From: Anammoximicrobium sp964645045
GTDB taxonomy: Bacteria > Planctomycetota > Planctomycetia > Pirellulales > Pirellulaceae
DNA: 64,000 nt
Assembly (NCBI GenBank): GCA_964645045.1
Contig: CAZXYZ010000030.1
Location: forward strand, 1-64,000
Direction: 5' to 3'
Shown in pieces: positions 15,001 to 19,196 of this stretch (the first letter of the stretch is position 1; each line of letters starts with the position of its first letter). Below the pieces are notes generated by a model. The model saw only the letters and a list, made by a program, of their open reading frames with translations, did not search any database and had not been told where the DNA came from. The position numbers and the translations under genes are program-made.

Positions 15001-15114
15001 CCGGAGCGGCCGCGGCCTTACCTGCAATGGCCCTCTGTCGACTACTGCTGGTATCCAACGCCTTGGGAGCTGGAAATGGTCACTCGTCAAATGGTCTCGC
15101 CGTCGCCCCCGTGA
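1..15114 (+). CDS. Giant RHS/YD-repeat surface protein with nested PPC array; 5' end outside window
   Basis: 5,037 codons are visible. The frame is open from base 1 and begins inside an Ig-like (He_PIG) domain, so the true start is upstream. Approximate domains: He_PIG 1-90; a planctomycete accessory domain 91-255; first part of an IgGFc-binding domain 340-490; thirteen full PPC-like repeats of about 100 residues (core G-QRLVYDGLD-D-DNV) 555-1865, flanked by two half-repeats; rest of the IgGFc-binding domain 1905-2150 (FCDHLVDQMPPASSWGRQFV); Big_1-like and other Ig-like domains to 2460; eight He_PIG repeats 2465-3203; two Ig-like domains; RHS lead-in near 3411; about 40 YD repeats 3620-4610; RHS core with YYRARYYDPALRRFISEDP ending at PSGL 4718-4721; then a Gly/Pro-rich tail of about 315 residues. 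Most likely exported and displayed on the cell surface. No known toxin domain or neighbouring immunity gene is seen. Role inferred: adhesion or contact. Confidence 0.9.
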   Translation: MLAAIGDRSIEWGQLLSLTASASDPDLPANGLTFSLGEAPAGASIDANTGLFQWTPTADQAGAAHAVTVRVADNGTPVLADETTFQVQVTGCTFADDLAGWTAAESGGSGGGRGTVVAQNCAALMTEGDSFEVTLSGSLVVPAEPSRLVIAIDAPQFDTTDPDFINDAFEVALVNTAGQPLVFPFLTGRDAFFNWTEGLAASVGPEVTINGNAIQLDLSAVPAGTQARLILRLVNNDGDTAGQILIRSVEIVGGGFVSGIAGAAPGALPAGPVMGPLPAGASLAGADNGIVQPIAISIHRPPAQANGTVHANAASTPESGAGGSGPASFAAGAPPPGNGLLDNRGTEFWVAFPDNVEEGRPHVQTLFITGDVATTGTVSAPGLGFTQDFAVNPGTVTSVVLPDQVEIEELHEVVAKGVHVTALDPVSVYGLHQARATTDAFLGFPTASLGTEYLALAYESTERLLAAINGSQVVAVATQDDTTVQFQPGPRMTATSNVNVQAKTPTNAVLFSHTQLNDQGPFFLPASGSYPLTVTPYFANQAGEYRFQWLDLAADATPLAFGQAIQEDLATGQALRAFKFNGVPGQRLYYNGLDSDFDNVAMSIVTPSGATLESRNADESFGPFALTESGEHYLLIDGRSNAPADYAFRLLDVTSPTPLALGATVTGTFGGGQYAEVWSFAGTAGQQLVYDGLDGDRDNVAVQLVAPGGDVLWNLNADDDSGFATLPEDGTYYIVLDNRMASAVDYGFRVLDVASAAPITPGATVSGVTDTGQAMSLFRFAGTAGGRIYYDGLDGDFDNVTARLYTASGVQIAALNADGDSAQLTLDGDGPVYILIQPNLANPGDFAFRIWDAAAAPALPLTTAVSGNLPGGRELQVFTLNGTAGQALLFDSLDDDSEGVVFRLLDSGGNQPLYVNANVNSSIFRLTESGTYYATIEANHAGAADYHFRLLDVPAVVQPLVLDADTSGVLAAGRETVVYQFTGAPGQRLVYDALDGDNDAVNVRLVEPGGDDLFFRNSDQDTTPFTLSRAGTHYLAIEGGATAGADYAFRLHDAANAPELAAGSVLNGTLAVPRAMQLYRLAPGAAQYFVYDGLSASPANSANATLFGPANQQLANVTVAGDFNHTTQFAGPYLLAVAGIGSSGPLEYSFQTSLTAEAPVAPSGFGSTQSMSIAAGEQKVYSFTGAAGTAMLLDVLAPFAANLFSEIRGPANQFVTSTGGSSDTAVVILPVSGDYELRIRGTSASATGTLTFRLLNLTADAAPLALDTTVGEILPAGGTFAYRVPRAAGQRLYLDALEADFDNVAVQLIAPSGAGLQNANADSDWQQSPLRETGDYFLLVRNNLSADADYRFRIIDPDTAPLAAWGSEISGNLAEGRSKEVYRFQGTLGQKLVVDGLDADFDAISVSVYTPADNHLFLHNADADRDRMTLPLTGTYYVHVDGGLAAAADYRFRLLDAGASTPIAFGAEQSGTFPLGREIELFRFQGTAGQRIVFDGLDNDNDNVAVTLVEPGQRAVFQVNADRDSGLVALASTGEYTLTVAANAAAGADYRFRILDADAPAPIAFQTPVAGTFPTGRDAALFQFTGVAGQTIYYDGLDDDTDNATAEIYAPSGARILQIGAYRESGLLTLSESGAYRLIVSGEQSAGGDFGFQLLDLAALTPITLDSVVSGTLPTGREAVLHPFQGTAGQRLVYDGLDADSDNVNARLIGPGRTDYFFTNSDNDTNVFTLRASGTYYLVIEGSVNATADFAFRLWDVAQVPALSFDVPVTGALTPGQASQLYQFPASSGADLLFDNLSASAGGATWHVVGLGNQNLNNRTLTSDLAVQATAAGTYLLRIQGSAAAPISYEFLATQTPATPVAGMGFGADTTVVLGMGETKTLDFAGTAGRLVMFDGRSSRFQVPTFDVVLDAGEVYQLRDLDYRPHDVTGTVVTADKPIAVFGSHACTFIPAGYGFCDHLVDQMPPASSWGRQFVTVPLATRTKGDTFRFLAQADNTEVRVNGTLVATLDRGEFHERVLTAASEIAATRPILVAQYSNSAEFDGTNTDPFMMLIPPYEQFLAGYTVTTPATGFDRHFINLVVPTDGVGEVTLDGTAVPNGAFTPIGASGFSGAQVEVAAGTHQLAGALPFGVFIYGFALHDSYGYTGGQSLSPVALASNIALTPPAVTLPLGQSVTVAALVTDIDGWPLEGLRVDFVVAGSHPQQGFAFTDALGQAVFSYLGDSAGNDVIEATLGNLFDTSTVTWLAPAAPPSIEILSPTGDTALASAGRLTVSGRALADVPRAEIVLVTVNGRPVDVLDAAGNFFTQVDVLPGENHFTFIAYDSFDGTARIELVASALQRPAGEVDFSRFADITGSFAPEYARTSYHHRDQTLFADIAISNVGQYPADAPLLVGVTNLSDPAVRVLDADGTTPDGIPYYDFTGLVTGGTLAPRSQTGFLAARFFNPSEQQFTYDLVFYGRLNEAPLVTTTPAIEAFTGRPYGYDADAVDPEQDALVWSLVTGPDGLTIDPGSGLVAWTPGAGDLGTHDVTLRVQDGRGGVAEQRYLLTVSAPLPNRPPVWASIPATAACAGAPYEYDADAADADGDALVYRLVTAPPGMTVDAATGLIAWSPAAGLQGQVQVELEADDQAGGTARQAFALCLCGDAPPSGANTAPVFHSQPPATAAAGVAFHYLAGAQDAEGHSLQFSLLEAPAGMALQAVAADPNAVVVAWDPAVEGQVQVTLRVTDSLGATADQSFELDVAPAGANRDPVITSQPRASIPLGRTWFYQVTVAEADGDLPEFSLATAPAGMTIDALGLAGWTPETADLGPHDVTVHVDDGRGGSATQSFAVTVVTDDADEAPRVTSTPALRGVVDQLYQYDLAAHDPDLDPVEWSLQQAPAGMSIDPRRGTLRWTPTIDQLGAHQVVVAVRDPFLAEATQTFSVVVACENLPPAITSRPATQANVGRSYLYAVGAIDPERDALTFSLAAGPQGMTLDAATGLVRWTPAAAQIGTRDVAVQVSDTAGNVVTQTFSIEVTQAVLDRPPVITSRPSFRATAENPYQYQVVATDPEGQLVTYSLVGAPAGMAISSTGLVTWTPALDQAGPHIVNVAADDPAGHRATQRFALQVRVNQAPEIVSAPVTSVVAATTYRYDVQVREPDNDPVVYEMVSGPAGLSIDPVGRVRWDVPPDAVGPFSVTVRATDPFGAADAQTFDIAIAPDTEPPQVVVQLSANPAALGTTIVLTVTAGDNVGVAGLSLTAGGQPLVLSSQGTASFSSAVAGSFLVAATATDRAGNTGTASTTLRVFDPADTQGPTVEITSPAAGAVVTALTDIVGTVSDANLDFYRLDYGRADLVDINAPAADDADWVTFAGGNTSIVAGELGVFDPTLLRNDNYVIRVVAQDLSGNVTARTLPLSLEGNLKLGQYRLEFTDLTIPLAGIPITVTRVYDTRQADESGDFGFGWSLGVQDAQVRETLPVNDLERQGLGYAAAPFRDGTRVYLNTPDGRRVGFTFEVTPQFSLFGGGYFLPRFRPDPGVYDTLEVDPTPLLRRPDGSYFIHFLGFPYNPSVYRLTTKQGVTYQYNQFEGLERITDRNGNTIEFRDDGIFSSTGAAVSFRRDPVGRISQVIDPAGNAIGYEYDADGNLAALLDARGNQTGYRYLDDPEHFLQSIIDPQGHESLVAEFDADGRLISNHDALGHAVQTSYDLDQLRETITDPLGNVTVTAYDQRGNIRSVTDDLGATLSFTYDARDNVLTATDALGQTVQRTFDAAGNLTSMTDPLGNATLMTYAADGQVTSVTDARGSQSRLVYDAQGRLIEFVNAAGVASFYEYDSQGRTTSYTDNLGRRTEYTYGSGPRPISVTEDVLVGPRLLAAAAAAAGTPRQYEYNQRGQVTKETDENGHVTTYTYDAAGLPLSRTDALGNVTTYSYDARGQRVSVRDALGRVLRTEYDDAGRPVRFIDASGAVTETEYDARNQPVRVKDPLGNVTETQYRADGQITAIVDPLGNTTTYEYDLAGNRTAVIDARSNRTSYEYDALGRITKETGPLGGIRLYVYDSAGNLTSTTDPNGHAYTMTYDALGRRTSLQDPLGGLQRFAYDASGNLIAMTDALGRVTAYEYDTRDRLIETVDPAGADRQFTYDGVGNLLAAADELGQTTTYAYDAADRLIAQTDPLGGQTRYQYDAAGNRLTVTDPLNRTTAFTVDSMNRVTTMHDPAGAVTGYAYDAAGRRTAVTDPLNQITRYEYDARGLLVKRTDPLGEFATFAYDAVGNHVETVDRNGQTRRFVYDALNRVTEERWLTAGTTVRTIAFGYDAAGNLLSAQDPDSHYEFVYDALDRMTSSDNAGTPQVPHVTLSYTYDAVGNGLSITDNLGVQVGWTYDVRNLPTRLTWQGTGIDPARVDLTYNARGERTQAVRFADLAGTQRVGSSVFGYDAAGRLTSLTHRNAVDAVLANYDYAYDLASQLVEESHHGQTSSYQYDLTSQLLEADHSVQPDEQYAYDANGNPVDAGVSVGANNKVSADAQFDYQYDQEGSLIRKTERASGAFTRFEYDHRKRLTAVEDFDSLGTSAGRSTFTYDAFDRRIVHTAGGQTTATVYSAAAIWADFDAAGDVQARYLAGPLVDEWQARQRPGEGLAWYLADRLGTVRDIADSTGAIVDHIDYDSFGGVVAETNPALGDRLKFTGREFDADTGLYYYRARYYDPALRRFISEDPLGFRAGDGNLQRYVGNSPVNGSDPSGLQAIIEMFNLEAFVGMYIGLAFSIGSGTPFTFRVGCSGGHCGISGGPDQPPSIALSVPGPGSFGPFTWSASAGVSNGAPTVGGGFGTPLGGVSYSYTFPPPKPPGPGPAPGGSGTWTGGPNIPGPSGAGLPYWQDTPPSVPWPEPPSGEFEFLVQTTAVTPHIIISFNVAIFVGVATELSLIAKVAVADDGERLVEVQFEKAQNNAAVKSYGMAKLPTHGRSSDGGDGGPDGGGPGPVPPPTPPTGSPAGGPPPGGTPSDGDGGDFGGGPPPRRGTFCVSPERPRPYLQWPSVDYCWYPTPWELEMVTRQMVSPSPP

Positions 15115-15126
15115 CGGCGTGAATTT

Positions 15127-15293
15127 GTCGTAGCCGCGTTCGCCAGAGCGCGGGCGGACCGGATTGACAAGCTGTCGTAGCCGCGTTCGCCAGAACGCGG
15201 GCGGACCGGATTGACAAGCTGTCGTAGCCGCGTTCGCCAGAACGCGGGCAGATCGGATTGACACGTCCCGCGGTCTGGTGAACGCGGCTACGG
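15127..15293. repeat. Triplicated 47-bp direct repeat plus inverted copy
   Basis: Units start at 15127, 15174 and 15221 with an exact 47-bp period and differ at only a few bases. Each begins GTCGTAGCCGCGTTCGCCAG and ends near GGATTGACAAGCT. An inverted copy of the first part (GGTGAACGCGGCTAC) follows at 15277-15291. The unit contains the GTAGCCGC palindrome found at four other places in the window. It starts 12 bp after the RHS stop codon and could end transcription, though no T-run follows. Confidence 0.85.
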
Positions 15294-15575
15294 CCCCGAG
15301 AATCGGCGTCAGTGGCACCCCATCCGCCACCGGGCGTCCGACGAACCTGACCCGTCAAGGCCTGAAGCTGGGCAAAGCTTGCCGTCTGTGCGGGCCGCAG
15401 GATCGGAACTATCGGTGGAACTGCCATATCCGCTGCAAGCCGCACAAACGGTTGTTCGATAGAACCGGTAGCATCAAGTTCCGCGCGGCGGGCGTGGAAC
15501 AAGTTGCGGCGGGGCCGTCGACGGTCCTGCCCAGCCCGGTGGCGGCTTCCAGTCCCTCGTTGCAGGAACCGGTCT

Positions 15576-17312
15576 ATGAGGCGATCGATCTTTGGTCAAA
15601 CTCGCTTGATGTTGCTGCTTTCGACGCTAGCGTGTCTCACCATGCAGAGCGCGACGCTGCCTGCGATTGCGGGGGAATCGGCCGTGCGGACCGGCGCGGG
15701 CGCCGAGGCTTCCGTAACCGACCAGGAACTTCCTGAGGAACCGGGCGGGCATCCGCCGCCGACGGCCCCGGAACGGTGGGCCTCGGTATCGGACCAAGGT
15801 CTGGCCGACGAACCGATCGGCCGGCCGGAGACGCCGCTGGACGTCGCCCGTCCTCGGAGTTGGTGCGCTCCGTTGCCGCGCACGCCCAACATGCTCGGCG
15901 ATTTCTTCGGCGGCTATCCCGCGGGCGCACGCGGAACGTACGAGCTCGACCGGCTGACCGTGATCGTCAACGATCTGGACGTGCCCGGCACGCTGCTTCC
16001 CGGCGGCTCGACGCTGACGATCACCGAGTCCGGGCCGGTGGGAATTTACTCCAGTTCGGTGGTGAACGTCCAGCAATTGCAGCAGGCGTTGCGGGCCGGC
16101 GCGCCGCTGCCGTCGGCGACCCTGGCCGGCGTGATCGCCGCCGACGGCACGATGACCACGGGCTTGACGATTTCCCAGATCCAAGCGCTGCTGGCATCCA
16201 CGCCGCAGGCTTACGACATCATCCCGTTAGCGCCGCCGCCGCCCGCCTACCACGCCGCCGCCGATGCCGCCTTTCAAGCCCGCAATCCGATCGCCGCCAC
16301 GACCACGTACGACGGCCCCGCTTCGGGCGCGATGCTTCAGGGCGGCGTGGATTCCCTGACCGGCGGCGAGGACTTCGATGCCTTCTACTTCTACGCCTAC
16401 AACCTGGCCGTGAACGTGCCCAGCCCCAGCGCGGGTTTGGGGCCGGCGGGCCGCACCAAGGTGGCCGACGGCAACAGCCCGCTGCCTCAGGACCGCGCCT
16501 ACTTCCACTACGGCCTATTTAGCGGCGTCCCCATCGCGCCCGGCGGCTTGACCATGAACCGCTTTACACCGGGTGTGGAAAAGGCGTTTTGGGACGGCAT
16601 GGCCTCGGTCGAGATGCGGTTCCCGTTTGCGGCGTCGCTGGACAGCAACATGCTGGTCCCCGACGGCATCGGCGGACAGGACGTCGAGTTCGGCAACATC
16701 GCCGTCTATCTCAAGGTGCTGATCCACGCCAGCGAGCGCTGGGCCCTGTCGGGCGGCCTGGGCGTCACCTCGCCGACCGCCGCAGATCTCAACGTCCGCC
16801 TGGCGGACGGCACGCCGCTGTTGCGCGTGGAAAACGATACCGCGCATCTGCAGCCCTTCCTGGCCGGCCTGTTCACGCCGGACGACCGCTGGTTCGCCCA
16901 AGGTTTCTTGCAATTGGATGTCGACCCGCACGGCAACTCGCTGCTGTTCAATACCGGCCACGGCCTGACGCCGGTCGGCCGCTTGAACGACGCCACCTAC
17001 TTGATGGCCGACGCCGGGATCGGCTACTGGCTGCACCGCACTTCGGCCGGTTTATTGACGGGCATCGCGCCGACGGTCGAACTGCACTACAACACCTCGT
17101 TGCAGGAAGCGGACAGCATCGCCTTGGGCGCGCTGCGCGTGGGCAACCTTGGCGATCGCGTCGAGGCATTGAACCTGACCGCCGGGGCCACGTTCTGCTT
17201 CGGCCCCTCCAGCCGCCTGGCCGTAGGCTACGTCGCCCCCTTGGACGGCGGCGATCGGCAACTGGACGGCGGACTCCGGGTCCTGTTTGACGTCTGTCCT
17301 CCCGGCCGCTGA
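15576..17312 (+). CDS. Predicted outer-membrane beta-barrel protein
   Basis: 578 residues from the ATG at 15576. This start follows AGGAA (15564-15568) at a good distance and gives a signal peptide: MRRSIFGQ, a hydrophobic stretch LMLLLSTLACLTM, then A-rich residues ending near AIAGES. The frame stays open upstream to 15504, but those codons are Arg-rich and unlike an export signal. After a Pro/Glu-rich linker comes LPRTPNMLGDFFGG, a phrase I associate with planctomycete secreted barrels. The C-terminal half alternates polar and hydrophobic residues as transmembrane strands would and ends with a strand-like GGLRVLFDVCPPGR. No catalytic motif is visible. Location in the outer membrane is inferred; the function is unknown. 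It could be translated independently of the RHS gene, from which it is separated by 460 bp of repeats. Confidence 0.7.
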   Translation: MRRSIFGQTRLMLLLSTLACLTMQSATLPAIAGESAVRTGAGAEASVTDQELPEEPGGHPPPTAPERWASVSDQGLADEPIGRPETPLDVARPRSWCAPLPRTPNMLGDFFGGYPAGARGTYELDRLTVIVNDLDVPGTLLPGGSTLTITESGPVGIYSSSVVNVQQLQQALRAGAPLPSATLAGVIAADGTMTTGLTISQIQALLASTPQAYDIIPLAPPPPAYHAAADAAFQARNPIAATTTYDGPASGAMLQGGVDSLTGGEDFDAFYFYAYNLAVNVPSPSAGLGPAGRTKVADGNSPLPQDRAYFHYGLFSGVPIAPGGLTMNRFTPGVEKAFWDGMASVEMRFPFAASLDSNMLVPDGIGGQDVEFGNIAVYLKVLIHASERWALSGGLGVTSPTAADLNVRLADGTPLLRVENDTAHLQPFLAGLFTPDDRWFAQGFLQLDVDPHGNSLLFNTGHGLTPVGRLNDATYLMADAGIGYWLHRTSAGLLTGIAPTVELHYNTSLQEADSIALGALRVGNLGDRVEALNLTAGATFCFGPSSRLAVGYVAPLDGGDRQLDGGLRVLFDVCPPGR

Positions 17313-17377
17313 TGAACGCAGGCCGGCCTTCGCCAAGCCGTGGCAGGCTGGCGACCGGCGTGAAACGTCGCGGGCAG

Positions 17378-17449
17378 TTACGCTTTGGCCTGCTCGAGGA
17401 TCCGGTCTTCCAGCGGCGGCTGGATGCATTCGGGGTGGCCGGACGTGAC
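17378..17449 (-). pseudogene. C-terminal tail of an unidentified gene
   Basis: A minus-strand frame reads TSGHPECIQPPLEDRILEQA and ends at a stop at 17378-17380. It looks like the natural end of a protein, but nothing coding-like continues upstream. I do not recognise the family. It is listed because it joins the run of gene ends between 17.3 and 18.6 kb. Confidence 0.3.
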
Positions 17450-17504
17450 TAACTCGCTCGTCGCATGCGGTCACATGAATAGCCACAAAAGGCACAGGGG
17501 GGAT

Positions 17505-17648
17505 AAGTTCGAACTGAAAGCCTGCAAGACGCTGACGAACGAACGCATCGCTCAAGTCTTGGGCGACCTCCGCGCAGCAGGAAAACGCCACGCGTTACTG
17601 GTCAACTTCGGCGCTTCCAAACTGGAAACACGCAAGTTCATTTTGTGA
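17505..17648 (+). pseudogene. 3' remnant of a GxxExxY-family gene
   Basis: The last 47 codons read KFELKACKTL, then RIAQVLGDLRAAGKRHALL and VNFGASKLETRKFIL. This matches the C-terminal end of GxxExxY proteins, which keep a VELKA motif followed by a leucine-rich segment and a GLLINFG..KLE.KKFIL tail. A full protein is about 120-130 residues, and the conserved N-terminal part with the GxxExxY motif is absent. The frame runs upstream to 17385 but those residues have no family resemblance. Family members are nuclease-like proteins that often sit in variable regions. This copy cannot be functional. Confidence 0.65.
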
Positions 17649-17757
17649 CTTCTGTGCCTTGTGGCCATCCGCTGAAACGGAAGAAAATGGCCACAAGAAC
17701 TGCAAAGAGCACAAGCGACTGAACGCGAGGCCAGGGAATCGTGCGAACGGATCGTCC

Positions 17758-17847
17758 GTATAAGAAGTGCTGGCCCTCGAACTGCCCCGCTTCGTGCATC
17801 GGCACGATGCCGGGGTGGTCCAGGTTCGCTGCTGCCTCGGCCTCGGT
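17758..17847 (-). pseudogene. Fragment of a Ser/Thr protein kinase domain
   Basis: Thirty codons read TEAEAAANLDHPGIVPMHEA and then GQFEGQHFLY. This is the alpha-C to beta-4 segment of bacterial Pkn2-type kinases, where the C-helix glutamate precedes the LDHPGIVP.(Y/H)E.G phrase. There is no glycine loop before it and no HRDLKPAN catalytic loop after it, so only a scrap of the gene survives. Kinases of this type are abundant in planctomycetes, often fused to WD40 or TPR repeats. Confidence 0.65.
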
Positions 17848-17872
17848 GCGCCACGGGATTCGACGCGGCGTG

Positions 17873-17947
17873 CCCGCCGCGGCGCAAGGCAAATACGATC
17901 TCGCGGCCGTCGTACGACAGGTCGGCGGTGGTGATCATCCCTTCCCC
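17873..17947 (-). pseudogene. Displaced middle fragment of a secreted beta-propeller-like gene
   Basis: The minus strand reads GEGMITTADLSYDGREIVFA then LRRGG. The phrase LSYDGREIVFALR is like a PD40/TolB blade or the hydrazine-synthase-alpha-like family (YDG.KI.FS.R). It resembles the piece missing from the broken gene at 18025-18573, which stops making sense just after PQGAVRE. It sits downstream of that gene and in a different frame from the kinase fragment beside it, so a rearrangement is likely. Confidence 0.45.
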
Positions 17948-17960
17948 CGCGTCGAAGATG

Positions 17961-17985
17961 CCCGCGTTCTGGCGAACGCGGCTAC
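17961..17985. repeat. GTAGCCGC palindrome family, single arm
   Basis: CCCGCGTTCTGGCGAACGCG followed by GCTAC is the inverse of the unit starting at 15127. Only one arm is present. It lies between the displaced fragment at 17873-17947 and the remnant ending at 18025. Confidence 0.75.
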
Positions 17986-18024
17986 GACAGGTCACGCGAT
18001 TCCCGGCGTCATGAATAATTCGGG

Positions 18025-18573
18025 CTAGGACCGGGGTGCCCCGGTCCACTCAAACAGGTCCCAGTATCGGCGGTCGAGTTCGTACACGTTGACGGGCTCG
18101 GCCGCCGCCTCGAAGGACGGGGGCAGCACGCCGTAACGTTTCATTTCGCGGATGTACTCGGGCCGCGGTTAGAAGCCCGGCATGTCGAACCGCTTGATTC
18201 CCTCCAAACGGCATCGGCCCGCCTCGCGGACCGCTCCCTGGGGATCATCCACCAGCACCGTGAGCCGGCCCGTCCGCAGCTGCAATTTGCACAGCCGCCC
18301 CTCGCGGCCGTAGCATTGCCGTCCGTCGTCCGGAGAAAAATACCCGAAGTTGGCATACCAGTGTTCGGGAAACACGCTGCGGACTGCAAAGACGACCTCA
18401 TCGACAGACGTCTCCGGGCCGGCCAGCACTCCGGCGGCCCAATTCCCGTCGAGGGGCTCGTCCGCGGAAAGCGCGGTTCGAGCGTCCGTGCCGGCGAGCA
18501 TCGCCAGCAGAATCAGGATCGCTCGACTTCTTGGAAGCCCTTCCGCACGGAACCGGCAGTTCATTTCGGCCAT
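18025..18573 (-). pseudogene. Broken secreted protein gene (internal deletion and in-frame stop)
   Basis: From the ATG at 18573 the frame gives a signal peptide (AILILLAMLAGTDARTALSA), then VFAVRSVFPEHWYANFGYFS and GRLCKLQLRTGRLTVLVDDP, the opening of a large planctomycete family resembling hydrazine-synthase-alpha/TolB-type proteins. Shortly after PQGAVREAG it jumps to KRFDMPGF and a TAA at 18169-18171. In the same frame it resumes as PRPEYIREMKRYGVLPPSFE and ends with RRYWDLFEWTGAPRS at 18025. So both protein ends are preserved while the several-hundred-residue middle is gone, and one nonsense codon has been added. The family assignment is from memory of motifs; the broken state is direct. 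Confidence 0.6.
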
Positions 18574-18736
18574 CGTTGCTACCTCAGCGTTGTGAGTGCG
18601 AGGCGCATCAAGCGCGAGAACCTGAATCGAAGCGAGTGCCGCATGACTTTCTACCTCGCCGTGGTTCAGACTGTTCACAAGCGATGCGTCCTTGATCCAA
18701 CCATTCTCCCAGCTTGTTGACGAGCGGTTCGGAAAA

Positions 18737-18765
18737 AGTATATAAATTGTGGATGTACAAGTCAA
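18737..18765 (-). promoter_or_regulatory. Sigma-70-type promoter
   Basis: On the minus strand TTGACT (18765-18760) is followed after exactly 17 bases by TATACT (18742-18737). The stretch is AT-rich inside GC-rich surroundings. The -35 box lies inside a CAAGTCA-AC-TGACTTG inverted repeat at 18759-18774, a possible operator. It points at the broken gene starting at 18573, about 164 bases away. Confidence 0.55.
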
Positions 18766-18812
18766 CTGACTTGCCACAGCGCCAAAGCGTGTCTGGCCGT
18801 GGTTCCTGGCGG

Positions 18813-18875
18813 GTAGCCGCATTCGCCAGAATGCGGGAACGCGGGGAACGCCCGCATTCGGGCGAATGCGGCTAC
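18813..18875. repeat. GTAGCCGC palindrome family, complete copy
   Basis: Starts GTAGCCGCATTCGCCAGAAT and ends ATTCGGGCGAATGCGGCTAC. The two arms are inverted copies around a short GC-rich centre, and each arm also contains a smaller CATTCGCC-type hairpin. Confidence 0.85.
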
Positions 18876-19095
18876 GGGAACGCGCCAGGATTTTTGGCTA
18901 CACACGCGACGGACCTGTTCAGCGGACTCTGCACGTTGGCCCACGGACTGGGGCTGCGCGCGAAAGGAGTCTCGGAACCAACCCCGGGCTGACCTCGCGA
19001 ACGAGGGACTGACAAGATGACCCGCGACGCGGAGCGCGCGGGCGATCCATTCGGCGATCAGGATCCCGACCGGAAGAACTTGGCTTGCCCATAGT

Positions 19096-19157
19096 ACCCC
19101 GAAGCGCAAGCGAGGAACGGCCTAATTGCCGCATCGCCTCGCTGACGCTTCGGGTTA
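19096..19157. repeat. CCCGAAGCG palindromic repeat
   Basis: Left arm ACCCCGAAGCGCAAGCGAGG and right arm CCTCGCTGACGCTTCGGGTT are near-perfect inverses about 20 bases apart. From general knowledge this AACCCGAAGCGTCAGCGAGG unit is common between planctomycete genes. It lies just past the 3' end of the SPFH gene and may serve as its terminator. Confidence 0.8.
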
Positions 19158-19196
19158 CTTCGTTTCTTTCGGCTGCCCAAGGGGCTCGAAGCTGAA

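Noticed and set aside
14167..15114. RHS C-terminus as a contact-dependent toxin
   Set aside because: No compact catalytic domain or conserved nuclease residues visible, and no immunity gene beside it.
15127..15267. Possible CRISPR array
   Set aside because: Three 47-bp units are identical including the spacers, and no cas gene is present.
17552..18049. A 165-residue minus-strand gene
   Set aside because: It reads through pieces of different genes and a GTAGCCGC palindrome; only 17873-17947 is coding-like.
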